From Marivita sp965656765 (GTDB taxonomy: Bacteria > Pseudomonadota > Alphaproteobacteria > Rhodobacterales > Rhodobacteraceae), in NCBI RefSeq assembly GCF_965656765.1, contig NZ_CBFHLV010000001.1, positions 62,001 through 126,000 of the forward strand: 64,000 nucleotides of DNA, read 5' to 3'. A program made the translations under genes and the position numbers. Positions 42,867 through 51,593 of this stretch are shown here, one piece after another. The notes beneath the pieces are model-generated. The model searched no databases. It was not told where the DNA came from and worked only from the letters and a program-made list of their open reading frames with translations. Position 1 is the stretch's first letter. Every line of letters begins with the position of its first letter.

Positions 42867-44843
42867 ATGACAGACTCACAGACACCGACCCGAGACCGCC
42901 CTTGGTTGATCCGCACCTACGCTGGCCACTCGACCGCCGAAGCCTCGAATGCGCTTTATCGTTCGAACCTATCGAAGGGCCAAACTGGCCTTTCGGTCGC
43001 CTTCGACCTGCCGACGCAAACCGGTTATGACAGTGATCACGTTCTCGCACGCGGCGAGGTTGGTAAAGTTGGCGTTCCCGTCAGCCACTTGGGCGATATG
43101 CGCACGCTATTCGACCAGATCCCGCTTGAACAGATGAACACCTCCATGACGATCAACGCGACTGCTCCGTGGCTGCTCGCGCTTTATGTCGCCGTGGCCG
43201 AAGAACAGGGCGCGGATGTCAGCAAACTGCAAGGCACCGTGCAGAACGATCTGATCAAGGAATACCTGTCGCGCGGCACCTATATCTGCCCGCCGAAACC
43301 ATCCCTCAAGATGATCGGGGACGTGGCTGAGTATTGCTACACGAACATTCCCAAATGGAACCCGATGAACGTATGTTCCTACCACCTGCAAGAAGCAGGT
43401 GCGACGCCGGAACAGGAGCTATCTTTTGCCCTGGCCACAGCCATTGCCGTGTTGGACGAATTGAAGCCCCGCGTTCCTGCCGAAGATTTCCCAGCGCTTT
43501 GCGGTCGAATTTCCTTCTTCGTCAACGCCGGCATCCGTTTTGTCACCGAAATGTGCAAGATGCGCGCCTTTGTCGATCTCTGGGACGAAATCCTTGAATC
43601 CCGGTACGTAGTAGAGAACCCCAAATTCCGCCGCTTCCGTTACGGTGTGCAGGTGAACAGCCTTGGCCTGACCGAACAGCAACCAGAAAACAACGTTTAC
43701 CGCATCCTGATCGAAATGCTGGCTGTCACCCTTTCGAAAAACGCTCGTGCCCGCGCCGTGCAACTGCCCGCATGGAACGAGGCGCTAGGTCTTCCGCGCC
43801 CATGGGATCAACAATGGTCGATGCGGATGCAACAGATCCTCGCCTATGAGACCGATCTTTTGGAATTTGACGATCTGTTCGACGGCAACCCCGCCGTGGA
43901 CCGCAAGGTCGAAGCGCTGAAAGAGGGTGCGCGCGCCGAGCTTGCCAACCTCGATAGCATGGGCGGGGCAATCGGAGCGATTGAATACATGAAGGGACGT
44001 CTGGTTGATTCGAACGCCGACCGCCTTAACAAAATCGAGCGCGAAGAAACCATCGTCGTCGGTGTGAACAAATGGGTCGAAGGCGAACCTTCACCGCTCC
44101 AGACCGAGGATGGTGGGATCATGGTCGTCGATCCGGCGGTCGAACAGGAACAGATCGACCGACTGAATAACTGGCGCACTGAACGCGATGCGACTGCAGT
44201 GACCAAAGCCCTCGCAGACTTGCGCGCCGCAGCCAAGGAAGGCGCAAACGTCATGCCCGCCTCCATTGCCTGCGCCAAGGCGGGCGTCACAACCGGCGAA
44301 TGGGCGGGCGAAATGCGCAACGTTTACGGTGAATATCGCGGCCCAACCGGCGTGTCGAAATCCGTCAGCAACAAAACTGAAGGTCTTGATGATATCCGCG
44401 ATGCCGTCAACGCCGTCAGCGACAAACTCGGTCGACGCCTCAAATTCCTGGTTGGCAAACCTGGTCTTGATGGACATTCGAACGGTGCCGAACAAATCGC
44501 CTTCCGCGCCCGCGACTGCGGGATGGAGATTGATTACGAAGGCATCCGCCTGACCCCAGATCAAATCGTCACCGCAGCGCAGGAAAACGAAGTCCATGTT
44601 GTTGGCCTGTCGATCCTGTCAGGCAGTCACATCCCGCTGGTCGAAGACATGATGACCAAGATGCGCGATGCAGGCCTCGGTCATATCCCAGTAATCGTCG
44701 GCGGCATCATCCCAGACGACGACGCGAAACGCCTCAGCGCGATGGGTGTGGCCAAGGTCTATACCCCTAAAGACTTCGAACTGAACGCGATCATGATGGA
44801 CATTGTCACACTTGCAGACCCAAAAGCTGTTGCAGCCGAATAA
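42867..44843 (+). CDS. ecm: Ethylmalonyl-CoA mutase
   Basis: This 658-residue adenosylcobalamin enzyme has the substrate domain with RPWLIRTYAGHS, GQTGLSVAFDLPTQTGYDSD and NTSMTINATAPW, and a C-terminal B12 domain with DGHSNG (Asp535, cobalt-binding His537), SILSGSH and VVGGIIP. It converts (2R)-ethylmalonyl-CoA to methylsuccinyl-CoA, feeding Mcd (19200). Its length and sequence match the Ecm clade rather than methylmalonyl-CoA mutase. ATG 42867 follows CGGAG; the open frame upstream adds 19 unlikely residues. Confidence 0.95.
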   Translation: MTDSQTPTRDRPWLIRTYAGHSTAEASNALYRSNLSKGQTGLSVAFDLPTQTGYDSDHVLARGEVGKVGVPVSHLGDMRTLFDQIPLEQMNTSMTINATAPWLLALYVAVAEEQGADVSKLQGTVQNDLIKEYLSRGTYICPPKPSLKMIGDVAEYCYTNIPKWNPMNVCSYHLQEAGATPEQELSFALATAIAVLDELKPRVPAEDFPALCGRISFFVNAGIRFVTEMCKMRAFVDLWDEILESRYVVENPKFRRFRYGVQVNSLGLTEQQPENNVYRILIEMLAVTLSKNARARAVQLPAWNEALGLPRPWDQQWSMRMQQILAYETDLLEFDDLFDGNPAVDRKVEALKEGARAELANLDSMGGAIGAIEYMKGRLVDSNADRLNKIEREETIVVGVNKWVEGEPSPLQTEDGGIMVVDPAVEQEQIDRLNNWRTERDATAVTKALADLRAAAKEGANVMPASIACAKAGVTTGEWAGEMRNVYGEYRGPTGVSKSVSNKTEGLDDIRDAVNAVSDKLGRRLKFLVGKPGLDGHSNGAEQIAFRARDCGMEIDYEGIRLTPDQIVTAAQENEVHVVGLSILSGSHIPLVEDMMTKMRDAGLGHIPVIVGGIIPDDDAKRLSAMGVAKVYTPKDFELNAIMMDIVTLADPKAVAAE

Positions 44844-44923
44844 TCGCACCATCGACTTTTACAAGTTGAATGGAGCAGGTACGCTTAACCCCGTTCCAGT
44901 GTTTTGCTTTCGAAAGAGATAAG

Positions 44924-45403
44924 ATGAAAAACCTATTTGCAGCTGCCCTTTTTGTATTCCTCCCGGTTGCGGCAATGGCCGATACCCAATTGGAACGCCT
45001 CGAAAACGTTGCCGAACAGATGAGCGAAGCGATGTTCGGGGCGATGGTCCGTATGGTCGAAAAAGAAGGCGGTGATCCTGCGCCCCTGCTCGAGGCGGTG
45101 CCCGACAGTGATTGGGACGCAGATTACCGGGAGGCAGGGTCGTGTCTGCTCGAGAAATATGTCGAAGCGTCAAGCACGTCCGCCGTCGATAAAATGCTCG
45201 ACGAAATGGAAGCCTTTATTCCCAAGATGGCTGGGATTGACCTTGAGTCACTTGAAGCCGATCAAGACTTTTTGCCCGAGGGCGTTTCTGAAGAATATTC
45301 AATGCAGGTCAATTCTGATTGCGGGATGAACGAGTTGATGATGGATCGGATGGAGAATTCGGGCTTCATGGCAGCCGTAATGCAAGCGATGGCCGGGCAA
45401 TGA
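44924..45403 (+). CDS. Hypothetical secreted protein
   Basis: This 159-residue protein starts with a clear signal peptide (about 1-19, ending VAAMA). The mature part is acidic and helical, with methionine-rich segments, two cysteines (in GSCLLEK and NSDCGM) and a C-terminal AAVMQAMAG. I do not recognise a family. ATG 44924 is chosen because it starts the signal peptide. It lies 80 bases after ecm with an 18-codon open stretch between, so a separate promoter is likely. Confidence 0.7.
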   Translation: MKNLFAAALFVFLPVAAMADTQLERLENVAEQMSEAMFGAMVRMVEKEGGDPAPLLEAVPDSDWDADYREAGSCLLEKYVEASSTSAVDKMLDEMEAFIPKMAGIDLESLEADQDFLPEGVSEEYSMQVNSDCGMNELMMDRMENSGFMAAVMQAMAGQ

Positions 45404-45475
45404 CTCCAGAAAACGGTCACTAACAACTCATCCTTGCGGCACCCGCCCATGTAAACAACTCTCTATTGTAACCAA

Positions 45476-45498
45476 GCCTTGCCAAAAGATAGCAAGGC
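45476..45498. repeat. Inverted repeat between the secreted-protein and H-NS-like genes
   Basis: GCCTTGC and GCAAGGC flank a 9-nt loop. There is no following T-run on either strand. It may be a weak terminator of the upstream gene or a regulator site for the H-NS-like gene 76 bases away. Confidence 0.4.
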
Positions 45499-45574
45499 CG
45501 TTCTTGAATTGACTTGTTGCACAGGAGGAGTATTCCAATCCCACCGTGAATAACAAATCCTCTCGGAGGGAAAT

Positions 45575-45889
45575 ATGAGCATCGATCTCAATAATATGTC
45601 CAAAGATGAGCTGAAAAAGCTGATCAAGGACGCGGAAAAGGCGCTTAAGACAATCGAAACGCGCCGCCTGTCAGAAGCCAAAAAGGCCGCAGAATCAGCT
45701 GCTAAGGAATACGGTTTTTCGCTGGATGAGCTTTTGGGTGGTCGCACTCAAAAGAAGGGCTCAAAAAGCGCGCCGAAATATGCCAACCCGGCAGACGCGT
45801 CGCAAACCTGGACCGGCAAGGGCCGCAAACCCAATTGGGTCAACGATGCCTTGGCATCCGGCAAATCCATTGATGACCTGAAAATCTGA
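45575..45889 (+). CDS. H-NS family nucleoid protein
   Basis: This 104-residue protein has an N-terminal helical oligomerisation region (about 1-50, heptad-like Lys/Leu/Glu) and a C-terminal DNA-binding domain with YANPADASQTWTGKGRKPNWV, which matches the H-NS AT-hook-like core. Alphaproteobacterial relatives such as HvrA regulate photosynthesis or nitrogen genes in Rhodobacter. It follows a GGAGGG ribosome binding site. deoD begins one base after its stop and is probably cotranscribed. Confidence 0.88.
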   Translation: MSIDLNNMSKDELKKLIKDAEKALKTIETRRLSEAKKAAESAAKEYGFSLDELLGGRTQKKGSKSAPKYANPADASQTWTGKGRKPNWVNDALASGKSIDDLKI

Positions 45890-45890
45890 T

Positions 45891-46595
45891 ATGACAATCC
45901 ATATCGGCGCCAAAGAAGGCGAGATCGCAGAAACCGTCCTTTTGCCGGGCGATCCGTACCGCGCGAAATGGGCGGCAGAAACGTTTCTGAAAGACGCACA
46001 GCTTGTAAACGAAGTGCGTGGGATGCTTGGCTTTACCGGCACGTGGAATGGACACCGTGTGACCATTCAAGGCTCCGGCATGGGAATGCCTTCGCTGTCA
46101 ATCTACGCAAATGAACTGATCCGTGATTACGGTGCAAAAACCTTGATCCGGATTGGCTCTTGCGGTGGAATGCAGCCGCATGTCGGTATTCGCGACGTCA
46201 TCCTCGCCATGACGGCAAGCACAATTTCGACGCCGTCCCGGGGCATTTTCAAAGAACTGAATTTCGCCCCTTGCGCCGATTACGGCCTATTGCGCGCTGC
46301 CGCTGATGCCGCTGCGGAAAAGGGCACCAATACCCATGTTGGCGGTATTTATTCGTCCGATGTGTTTTACGACGAACGCCCCGATCTGAATGAACAAATG
46401 ACCCGTCACGGCATCCTTGGTGTCGAAATGGAAGCGGCCGAACTTTACAATCTGGCCGCGCGTCATTCGGTCAGGGCGCTGGCCGTTCTGACAGTCTCGG
46501 ATCACCTACAAACCGGTGAGGCATTGCCACCCGAGGATCGCGAACGAAGCTTTGGCGACATGGTCGATATCGCGCTGACAGCCGCCTTCAGCTGA
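45891..46595 (+). CDS. deoD: Purine-nucleoside phosphorylase, DeoD type
   Basis: This 234-residue enzyme has LPGDPYRAKWAAE near the N-terminus, GTWNGHRVTIQGSGMGMPS, RIGSCGGMQ and EMEAAELY, the hallmarks of the hexameric DeoD class. It phosphorolyses purine (deoxy)nucleosides in salvage. It starts one base after the H-NS-like gene stop, without a strong independent ribosome binding site, so coupling is likely. Confidence 0.94.
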   Translation: MTIHIGAKEGEIAETVLLPGDPYRAKWAAETFLKDAQLVNEVRGMLGFTGTWNGHRVTIQGSGMGMPSLSIYANELIRDYGAKTLIRIGSCGGMQPHVGIRDVILAMTASTISTPSRGIFKELNFAPCADYGLLRAAADAAAEKGTNTHVGGIYSSDVFYDERPDLNEQMTRHGILGVEMEAAELYNLAARHSVRALAVLTVSDHLQTGEALPPEDRERSFGDMVDIALTAAFS

Positions 46596-46675
46596 ATACG
46601 ATTTAATGACCGGGGAAACTAGTTTTCTCCCGGTTGCTACCTATTCCCGCCACATTCTTCTGCAACATCGTCGAT

Positions 46676-47299
46676 ATGCCAAACTGGATGATCGACATTT
46701 ATGTTCTGCTGACAAGCCGCGTGCCGCTTCCTCGCATGCTGTTCTTGTTCAGCGTTGTGACCCTGTCGCTTTTCACCCTGACCGCACATCATCATGAAAC
46801 ACTGGCTCAGGTCGGATTGGTCTTGCCCGTTATGTGCGCGCTCTTTGGTCATGTCGCGGTGGTTGCCGTCAAACTGCCGGACTCGCTTCAGACGTTCGAC
46901 CGCATAGGCATACGCAATCCCGGCGGAAAATTGCTGCTGATCTGCCTTGCCGCCTATGCCGGGATAATGGCCCTGCCTACTCTGGCGGTGGCGCAATTCG
47001 CGCTTAGCCTCGCAATCACGATTTATATCGCGATGTTCGTATTGGTTTTCTACCTGTTGGGCGACGGAGACAAAGTCGGCTGGTTCGCCTGTGACTGGGA
47101 CGATGGCCAACATAACGCAGCGAATTGGCATATCGTGCGGCTCGTCGCACTGATCCTCCTGAATGAAATAACCTCAAGGTACGGGACACCGTTCGATTGG
47201 ATCGTCGCAATCACACTTGGCCCGATTGCACTGCACTACCTGATGTTCTGGACAATCCTCGCAACGCATCCCTATGACAAGCGGTCTCCATCAGACTAA
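46676..47299 (+). CDS. Hypothetical multi-pass membrane protein
   Basis: This 207-residue protein has five probable membrane segments separated by short loops and a polar central loop LGDGDKVGWFACDWDDGQHN. No family is recognised. ATG 46676 is favoured, but a codon four residues later (46688) is possible and an upstream TTG (46634) is less likely. It follows deoD after 80 bases and overlaps the convergent DUF1989 gene by 4 bases. Confidence 0.6.
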   Translation: MPNWMIDIYVLLTSRVPLPRMLFLFSVVTLSLFTLTAHHHETLAQVGLVLPVMCALFGHVAVVAVKLPDSLQTFDRIGIRNPGGKLLLICLAAYAGIMALPTLAVAQFALSLAITIYIAMFVLVFYLLGDGDKVGWFACDWDDGQHNAANWHIVRLVALILLNEITSRYGTPFDWIVAITLGPIALHYLMFWTILATHPYDKRSPSD

Positions 47300-48141
47300 C
47301 GCCCGTGGCTGCGGTCATACCGATTGACCAGTGGCGGCTCCCAACCAGACAAAGCACCATCGGCGGGTTTCAAAACCTCCACCCGCAACGGGTAACACTC
47401 AGCCGCATCACTGGTATGCTCGGCAGAACAATCCCCACCAGGACAAGCCGAAAGGGCGCCCAATAGGTCCATCTCGGCAAAGAAGGTTAGATGATCCCCC
47501 GGCCTTACAGGACTGGCCTTCATGAAATACTGCCCGGTATCACGTGTAAAACCGGTGCACATGAATACGTTGAGCACATCATGAACATGTGGTTCTGCCT
47601 CTGCCAAGGATAAGCCGGTCGCATCCGCCAAAGCCCGGGTTAAGTTGGAATGGCAGCAATAGTGGTACTGAACGCCCGACAACAAGTTGCCGGTATAAGG
47701 ATCACACCGCGTACCGATAACGTCATGCACAGACCCACCATAGGCATCGATCCCGTACCACTCTAGCGTATCCTCCACGATCGTTGCCATTGGACGGAGC
47801 GTCGGAAACGACGACCACAGCCGTTCGCCCGTTGTCACATGCGTTCCGTGCAACGCGCGGGTCTTGCCCGAATAAAACCGCTCCGAAAGATCATTCGCGT
47901 TCCACAAGTTCAAATCTCCCACCTGTGGGCCGCCAACACTCATGATCCGAAAGAAAGACCCAGCAGGAACCCGGAACGTACAAGCCTCGCGCGGTGCAGC
48001 AATCGCCACATCCACCTCCTCTGCCCCGGCCAACGCCTGCGCATAAAGCCCAAGGTCCGGCACTGGCAGCGTATCGTTCGGATAGCAAATCACGGGCGCA
48101 ATCGCGCGGCGGGCTTCGGCATCCTCGGGGACATGTACCAT
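47296..48141 (-). CDS. DUF1989 (urea carboxylase-associated) family protein
   Basis: This 281-residue protein matches the DUF1989 family: GSFFRIMSVGGPQVGDLNLWNA, LHGTHVTTGERLWSSFP, HDVIGTRCDPY, CHSNLTRAL, and VHDVLNVFMCTGF. Many members lie next to urea carboxylase or amino acid genes, and a role in carbon-nitrogen metabolism is suspected without a firm activity. The ATG at 48141 has AGGA at a good distance, better than a TTG two codons earlier. It follows the PLP decarboxylase gene on the same strand after 136 bases. Confidence 0.85.
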   Translation of the reverse strand: MVHVPEDAEARRAIAPVICYPNDTLPVPDLGLYAQALAGAEEVDVAIAAPREACTFRVPAGSFFRIMSVGGPQVGDLNLWNANDLSERFYSGKTRALHGTHVTTGERLWSSFPTLRPMATIVEDTLEWYGIDAYGGSVHDVIGTRCDPYTGNLLSGVQYHYCCHSNLTRALADATGLSLAEAEPHVHDVLNVFMCTGFTRDTGQYFMKASPVRPGDHLTFFAEMDLLGALSACPGGDCSAEHTSDAAECYPLRVEVLKPADGALSGWEPPLVNRYDRSHGR

Positions 48142-48277
48142 TGGCAAGATCCTTTTATCTTCGGATCAAAGGACCGCAGAGCGACCACCGGCGCAAGCCC
48201 ATGACACCTTATCTTTTGCACAAATGGGCAAAAATAATCCGGCGCGCACGCCCCAGTGCGCGCTCGGAATGACGCAA

Positions 48278-49447
48278 TCAGATCGCGATCACATCCAGCG
48301 GCGGAAAACCGTTAAAGCCAACCGACGCATAGGTCGAGGTATAGGCCCCGCAGTTGCGGATCACGATACGATCACCCGATTGCAGGCCCAGCGGCAATTG
48401 CACCGGCTGCTTTTCGTAAAGCACGTCGGCACTGTCACAGGACGGGCCAGCCAGGATGCACGCACCGGTCGGTTCATGGTCTCGGTCGGTAATAAACTGA
48501 TAGCGGATCGCTTCGTCCATTGTTTCGGCAAGACCCGAGAATTTGCCGATATCCAGATATACCCAGCGGTGCAGCTCGCTATCCGACTTGCGCGACACCA
48601 GCAGCACTTCCGCGGCAATAGCACCTGCTTCAGCAACCAAACCGCGGCCCGGCTCTGCCATGATCGCAGGAACGTCACCGAACCTTTCATGGATCTGGCG
48701 CATCACGTCAGATGCATAATTCTGCGGCGCGTCCAACTCCTCACCATGGAAGGCTGGAAAGCCACCACCGATGTTGAGCAGCGTCAGGTCAAAGCCGTCC
48801 GCTTTCAAACCATGCCAAACATCGGCCACCTGATCGAGCGTCTCACCCCACATTTCAGCATGACGCGTTTGCGAGCCTACGTGGAACGACAGCCCCACCG
48901 GCTTCAGCCCCAACTCGATCGCCAAAGCAAACAAAGACGGTGTCTTGTCCAATGCACACCCGAACTTCCGAGACAGCGGCCAATCGGCGTGCAAAGAGCC
49001 AACGATCAAACGGATGTAAACCTCGGCACCCGGCGCATGGGTCGCCAACTTGTGCAGCTCTTCCTCGGAATCAGCAGCAAAATGGCTGATGCCCATGCCG
49101 TGCGCCCATGCAATGTCAGAGGACCGCTTTATGGTATTGCCAAAAGAAATGCGCGACACGTCCGCACCAGCGGCAAGACACATTTCGATCTCAACCCGGG
49201 AGGCCGCGTCGAAGTTACTACCCAAAGCGACCAGTGTTTGCAGGATTTCCGGTGCCGGGTTTGCCTTGATGGCATAATGAATCCGCGCGCGGCCAAGACC
49301 CTGTGCCAACGCCGCGTATTGACGCGCCACGGCTTCGGTATCGATCACAAGCGTCGGGCGCTCAAAACGATTGCTTAAGATAAAGGCTTCGGCGCGAGAT
49401 ACAGATGCGCCTTCGCGGGCGGAAAGCCCGGTTACGTATGCGTTCAT
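48278..49447 (-). CDS. Type III PLP-dependent decarboxylase (ornithine/lysine decarboxylase)
   Basis: This 389-residue alanine-racemase-fold enzyme has YAIKANP with the PLP lysine (Lys61), FHVGSQ, the phosphate-binding GGGFP, EPGRG, and GPSCDS with the active-site cysteine. It most likely decarboxylates ornithine to putrescine, feeding polyamine synthesis; lysine or other substrates are possible. GGAG precedes the ATG by 7 bases. It is probably monocistronic or followed by the DUF1989 gene. The length is typical of bacterial members. Confidence 0.9.
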   Translation of the reverse strand: MNAYVTGLSAREGASVSRAEAFILSNRFERPTLVIDTEAVARQYAALAQGLGRARIHYAIKANPAPEILQTLVALGSNFDAASRVEIEMCLAAGADVSRISFGNTIKRSSDIAWAHGMGISHFAADSEEELHKLATHAPGAEVYIRLIVGSLHADWPLSRKFGCALDKTPSLFALAIELGLKPVGLSFHVGSQTRHAEMWGETLDQVADVWHGLKADGFDLTLLNIGGGFPAFHGEELDAPQNYASDVMRQIHERFGDVPAIMAEPGRGLVAEAGAIAAEVLLVSRKSDSELHRWVYLDIGKFSGLAETMDEAIRYQFITDRDHEPTGACILAGPSCDSADVLYEKQPVQLPLGLQSGDRIVIRNCGAYTSTYASVGFNGFPPLDVIAI

Positions 49448-49661
49448 TGGTCATCTCCAACAGACTCGGCCATTCCGGTTTTCCGGCACAGACCGCTCAT
49501 TTCTTTCAGAGACGTTACCGTCGCTACGTAACCGCGTGGGTGCATCGCTTGCGCTGAGCTTGCCCACCTCGCCAGAGGCGCGTGCGTTGGCGTCTATATT
49601 TGCGCATATGGAGTCGAACAGGATTCGACGCAATAGAAAATTTAGACTGAGATCATTTTTT

Positions 49662-49859
49662 TCAGGACGGCCGGTTTTCCCACCGCAAACAGACAATCGG
49701 GCTGTCCTCTGACGCGATCTCGGCTCCACAAAAGGCACAACGCCACGCGCCGGGTGCAGTGCGTCGCCATCGACATTCCCGCGTCAAACTCGTCGTTTTG
49801 CGGCGCCAATACAGATACGCCAGCACACCAAGCAGCAAAAGGATCAGAAGGATGGGCAT
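49662..49859 (-). CDS. Small membrane protein with cysteine-rich zinc-ribbon-like tail
   Basis: This 65-residue protein begins with a membrane segment (residues 2-19), followed by a basic stretch, then WRCAFCGAEI with a CxxC and a third cysteine in PIVCL. The layout suggests a membrane-tethered zinc ribbon. No function is known to me. It stands 54 bases downstream of the BLUF gene on the same strand and may share its transcript. Confidence 0.6.
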   Translation of the reverse strand: MPILLILLLLGVLAYLYWRRKTTSLTRECRWRRTAPGAWRCAFCGAEIASEDSPIVCLRWENRPS

Positions 49860-49913
49860 GTCGGATGTCTATCGATCCACCGACCCAGAACGCAACCCTG
49901 CGCCGAGTGCGGA

Positions 49914-50357
49914 TTACCGCGCTTTCGCCGCGATGGTCTCAAAAACGGTTTTGAACGCTTCACTGCTTGCTTGATCCAGCGCCCCATCCGAGATGTCCTG
50001 CGCCGACCATATCCAGCTTTGCGCCGGGTCGTGAAACATCGCCCAGTCTCCAAACAGGCGCTCCGTCACGTTTTCAGTCACGCGAACAATCATTTCGACA
50101 TGCCTGTCATCCCGCTTGATGCGATCGCAAGTGGCCTGAACAACGGCCTCAGGCCCTTCAAGCAATTGCAGGTACACATCCTGTCGACAAACCAGTGCTC
50201 CAGTTACGTTGTCTCGCGCATTGCAGCGCCGCGCATCGAGCAAAACGCCGTTCAAAATGGCGTCGTCATACCCGAAAGGCCGCGAAGAATAGATGATCTG
50301 GATAAGTTGGGAAATACTAGCCACTCCTATGAGCCCATCGCGAACACCAAACTTCAC
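49914..50357 (-). CDS. BLUF-domain blue-light photoreceptor
   Basis: This protein of up to 147 residues is a single BLUF domain. The key residues fit AppA/BlrB spacing: Tyr23 in QIIYSS, Asn46 in RCNARDNVTG and Gln64 in YLQLLEGP, with EMIVRVTENVTERLFGDW forming the later part. It binds FAD and changes its hydrogen bonding in blue light. No output domain is fused, so it must act through a partner. The start is uncertain; GTG 50324, nearer the domain, is an alternative. Confidence 0.88.
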   Translation of the reverse strand: MKFGVRDGLIGVASISQLIQIIYSSRPFGYDDAILNGVLLDARRCNARDNVTGALVCRQDVYLQLLEGPEAVVQATCDRIKRDDRHVEMIVRVTENVTERLFGDWAMFHDPAQSWIWSAQDISDGALDQASSEAFKTVFETIAAKAR

Positions 50358-50494
50358 CTGATGCTCTGAAGGTATAGAAGTAGCCTAGACCAAATCCCGC
50401 GCCACGTCCCTGTCGAAATGATGTAGCGCGGTTTTCATTTTGCATAACGCATCACGGCGCACCCAAGCCCTGAAGGCAGGACGCGCCGCGAGGA

Positions 50495-51274
50495 TCAAAC
50501 GTGACGCTCAACCATCATCTTCTTGATTTCGGCAATCGCCTTGGCCGGGTTCAAGCCCTTGGGGCATGTCTTGGCACAGTTCATGATCGTGTGGCAGCGA
50601 TAAAGCTTGAACGGATCTTCCAACTCGTCCAAACGCTCGCCTGTTGCCTCATCCCGGCTGTCGATGATCCAACGATACGCATGCAAAAGCGCAGCAGGTC
50701 CAAGATACCGATCACCGTTCCACCAATACGACGGGCATGCCGTCGAGCAGGACGCACACATCACGCATTCATAAAGGCCATCCAGCTTCTTGCGGTCTTC
50801 AATGGACTGCTTCCACTCTTTCGCAGGACGGTTCGTCTTGGTCTCAAGCCACGGCATGATCGACGCGTGCTGCGCATAGAAATGGGTGAGATCAGGGATC
50901 AGATCCTTAACGACCGGCATGTGAGGCAGCGGGTAAATCTTCACCTCGCCATTGATTTCGTCCAGACCATAGATACAGGCCAACGTGTTGATCCCGTCGA
51001 TATTCATCGCACACGATCCACAGATTCCCTCGCGACAGGACCGGCGGAAGGTCAGCGTTGGGTCAATCTCGTTTTTGATCTTGATCAGCGCGTCCAAAAC
51101 CATCGGCCCGCATTTGTCCATGTCCACGTAATACGTGTCCACTTGCGGATTCTTCCCATCGTCCGGATTCCAACGATAGATGCTGAACTTACGCACATTC
51201 TTGGCACCCTCCGGCTTGGGCCATGCTTTGCCCGTGCGGATTGTCGAATTCTTGGGGAGCGTCAGTTGAACCAT
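50495..51274 (-). CDS. sdhB: Succinate dehydrogenase iron-sulfur subunit
   Basis: This 259-residue subunit carries three clusters: CREGICGSC plus a later Cys for [2Fe-2S], CVMCASC with a following CP for [4Fe-4S], and CHTIMNCAKTCP for [3Fe-4S]. It passes electrons from SdhA to ubiquinone at the SdhCD membrane anchor. AAGGAGA precedes the ATG. It ends the minus-strand sdh operon, separated from sdhA by a small lipoprotein gene. Confidence 0.96.
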   Translation of the reverse strand: MVQLTLPKNSTIRTGKAWPKPEGAKNVRKFSIYRWNPDDGKNPQVDTYYVDMDKCGPMVLDALIKIKNEIDPTLTFRRSCREGICGSCAMNIDGINTLACIYGLDEINGEVKIYPLPHMPVVKDLIPDLTHFYAQHASIMPWLETKTNRPAKEWKQSIEDRKKLDGLYECVMCASCSTACPSYWWNGDRYLGPAALLHAYRWIIDSRDEATGERLDELEDPFKLYRCHTIMNCAKTCPKGLNPAKAIAEIKKMMVERHV

Positions 51275-51284
51275 GTCTCTCTCC

Positions 51285-51593
51285 TTAGCGAAGCAAAGCT
51301 GGCAGGCCCTCGGCCGCCAGGCAAGTCAGTGTCTCGGGTTGCGAGACGATATCTGTCACGATCTGCACCGTGCTTTCTGTTGGGCCAGTCACGCTATCCA
51401 GTGCCAGCGCCCGGATTTGGACCGCGCTGGCATTGTCGATCACGCAGTTCAAAGCAGGTTCCAGCGGCACGCCGGGGAACCGGTCAACCAAAACCGGTGT
51501 GATCGCTGACCGCGCAGCGTCGCGCGCAATCTGGTCTTGCTGCTGTACGGAACAACCAGCAAGCACCAGACACGCGACGACGACAAACCGCAT
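51285..51593 (-). CDS. Small lipoprotein within the sdh operon
   Basis: This 102-residue protein has a lipoprotein signal, VACLVLAGC, with the lipid-bearing cysteine at about 14. A short helical, alanine- and valine-rich mature region follows with two more cysteines (LNCVI and LTCLAA). Its ATG overlaps the sdhA stop (TGATG), and sdhB starts 10 bases after its stop. It is thus fully embedded in the sdh operon. I know of no assigned role; it could assist assembly of the complex or simply be carried along. Confidence 0.8.
   Translation of the reverse strand: MRFVVVACLVLAGCSVQQQDQIARDAARSAITPVLVDRFPGVPLEPALNCVIDNASAVQIRALALDSVTGPTESTVQIVTDIVSQPETLTCLAAEGLPALLR

Noticed and set aside
48224..49378. 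384-codon plus-strand open frame opposite the PLP decarboxylase gene
   Set aside because: It is antisense to a clear decarboxylase with all motifs, has no family features, and is rich in Arg, His and Gln as shadows of GC-rich genes are.
49451..49738. 95-codon minus-strand open frame before the PLP decarboxylase
   Set aside because: It overlaps the better-supported 65-residue membrane protein gene and is basic and motif-free.
50400..50494. Terminator for sdhB
   Set aside because: Imperfect complementary segments exist, but no stable stem followed by a T-run on the minus strand could be found.
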